Of a stretch of 8,910 nucleotides of DNA, positions 8,866 through 8,910 are shown one piece after another. Below the pieces are notes generated by a model that was not told where the DNA came from, ran no database searches, and saw nothing but the letters and a program-made list of their open reading frames with translations. Every line of letters begins with the position of its first letter. Within the stretch, counting starts at the first letter, position 1. A program made the position numbers and the translations under genes. The DNA comes from an uncultured Oscillospiraceae bacterium (GTDB lineage: Bacteria; Bacillota; Clostridia; Oscillospirales; Oscillospiraceae), in NCBI GenBank assembly GCA_900758955.1, contig CAAETL010000033.1:1-8910 (forward strand). Direction: 5' to 3'.

Positions 8866-8872
8866 AGGGTGG
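8866..8872 (+). promoter_or_regulatory. Ribosome binding site of the right-edge gene
   Basis: AGGGTGG lies 5 nt before the ATG at 8878. An AAAGGA at 8858-8863 is 14 nt away and too distant to be the main site. Together with the promoter and leader it supports 8878 as a true start. Confidence 0.6.
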
Positions 8873-8877
8873 AATCT

Positions 8878-8910
8878 ATGAAGTACCTGCTCACCGGTGC
8901 TGAAATTTGC
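8878..8910 (+). CDS. Unidentified gene, first 11 codons only
   Basis: The frame reads MKYLLTGAEIC and runs off the window. Support comes from an upstream consensus promoter, an 80-nt leader and a fitting Shine-Dalgarno sequence. Eleven residues are too few to assign a family. The start loosely resembles N-termini of Clostridial NAD(P)H-hydrate epimerase/dehydratase proteins (MKYxVTGxxM), but this is a guess from memory and other families cannot be excluded. Its own promoter suggests a transcription unit separate from the purine genes. Confidence 0.55.
   Translation, partial: MKYLLTGAEIC

Noticed and set aside
1..8910. CRISPR arrays, tRNA or rRNA genes, insertion sequences, phage genes or a defence system
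   Set aside because: No regularly spaced repeats, clover-leaf or rRNA sequence, transposase or integrase motifs were seen. Apart from the right-edge intergenic region, the window is filled with housekeeping metabolic genes.

Overview
This 8.9 kb window looks like a stretch of a de novo purine biosynthesis operon from a low- to mid-GC Gram-positive anaerobe. The best guess is a member of the Clostridia, perhaps an Oscillospiraceae/Ruminococcaceae-type gut bacterium. The taxonomic guess is inference. It rests on the Clostridial-type single-chain PurL, the ATIC-like PurH C-terminus, the Tritrichomonas-type IMP dehydrogenase, a clostridial-looking Fhs, strong AGGAG-like ribosome binding sites and moderately GC-rich coding sequence.

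Layout, all on the + strand: (1) bases 1-422, the C-terminal 139 residues of AICAR transformylase (purH type), cut by the left edge; (2) 439-1713, purD, GAR synthetase, 424 aa; (3) 1714-5406, purL, FGAM synthase, 1230 aa, with its own glutaminase domain; (4) 5424-6926, guaB, IMP dehydrogenase, 500 aa; (5) 6983-8650, fhs, formate-tetrahydrofolate ligase, 555 aa; (6) 8651-8877, an intergenic region with a consensus sigma-A-type promoter, several inverted repeats and a strong GC-rich leader hairpin; (7) 8878-8910, the first 11 codons of an unidentified gene. The five main genes are separated by 16, 0, 17 and 56 nt. I see no convincing promoter or terminator between them, so they are probably co-transcribed.

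The genes form one metabolic unit. PurD and PurL catalyse steps 2 and 4 of IMP synthesis. PurH catalyses the late formyl transfer to AICAR. GuaB commits IMP to the guanine branch. Fhs makes 10-formyl-tetrahydrofolate from formate, which is the one-carbon donor for the PurH reaction and for PurN elsewhere.

I found no evidence of a previously undescribed system. The most interesting points are the IMP dehydrogenase, which matches the protozoan Tritrichomonas foetus enzyme at the same residue numbers for its key active-site residues (with one difference, at residue 241), the eukaryote-like PurH C-terminus, and the repeat-rich promoter and leader region at the right edge. All five main genes read intact, apart from the edge truncation of purH.
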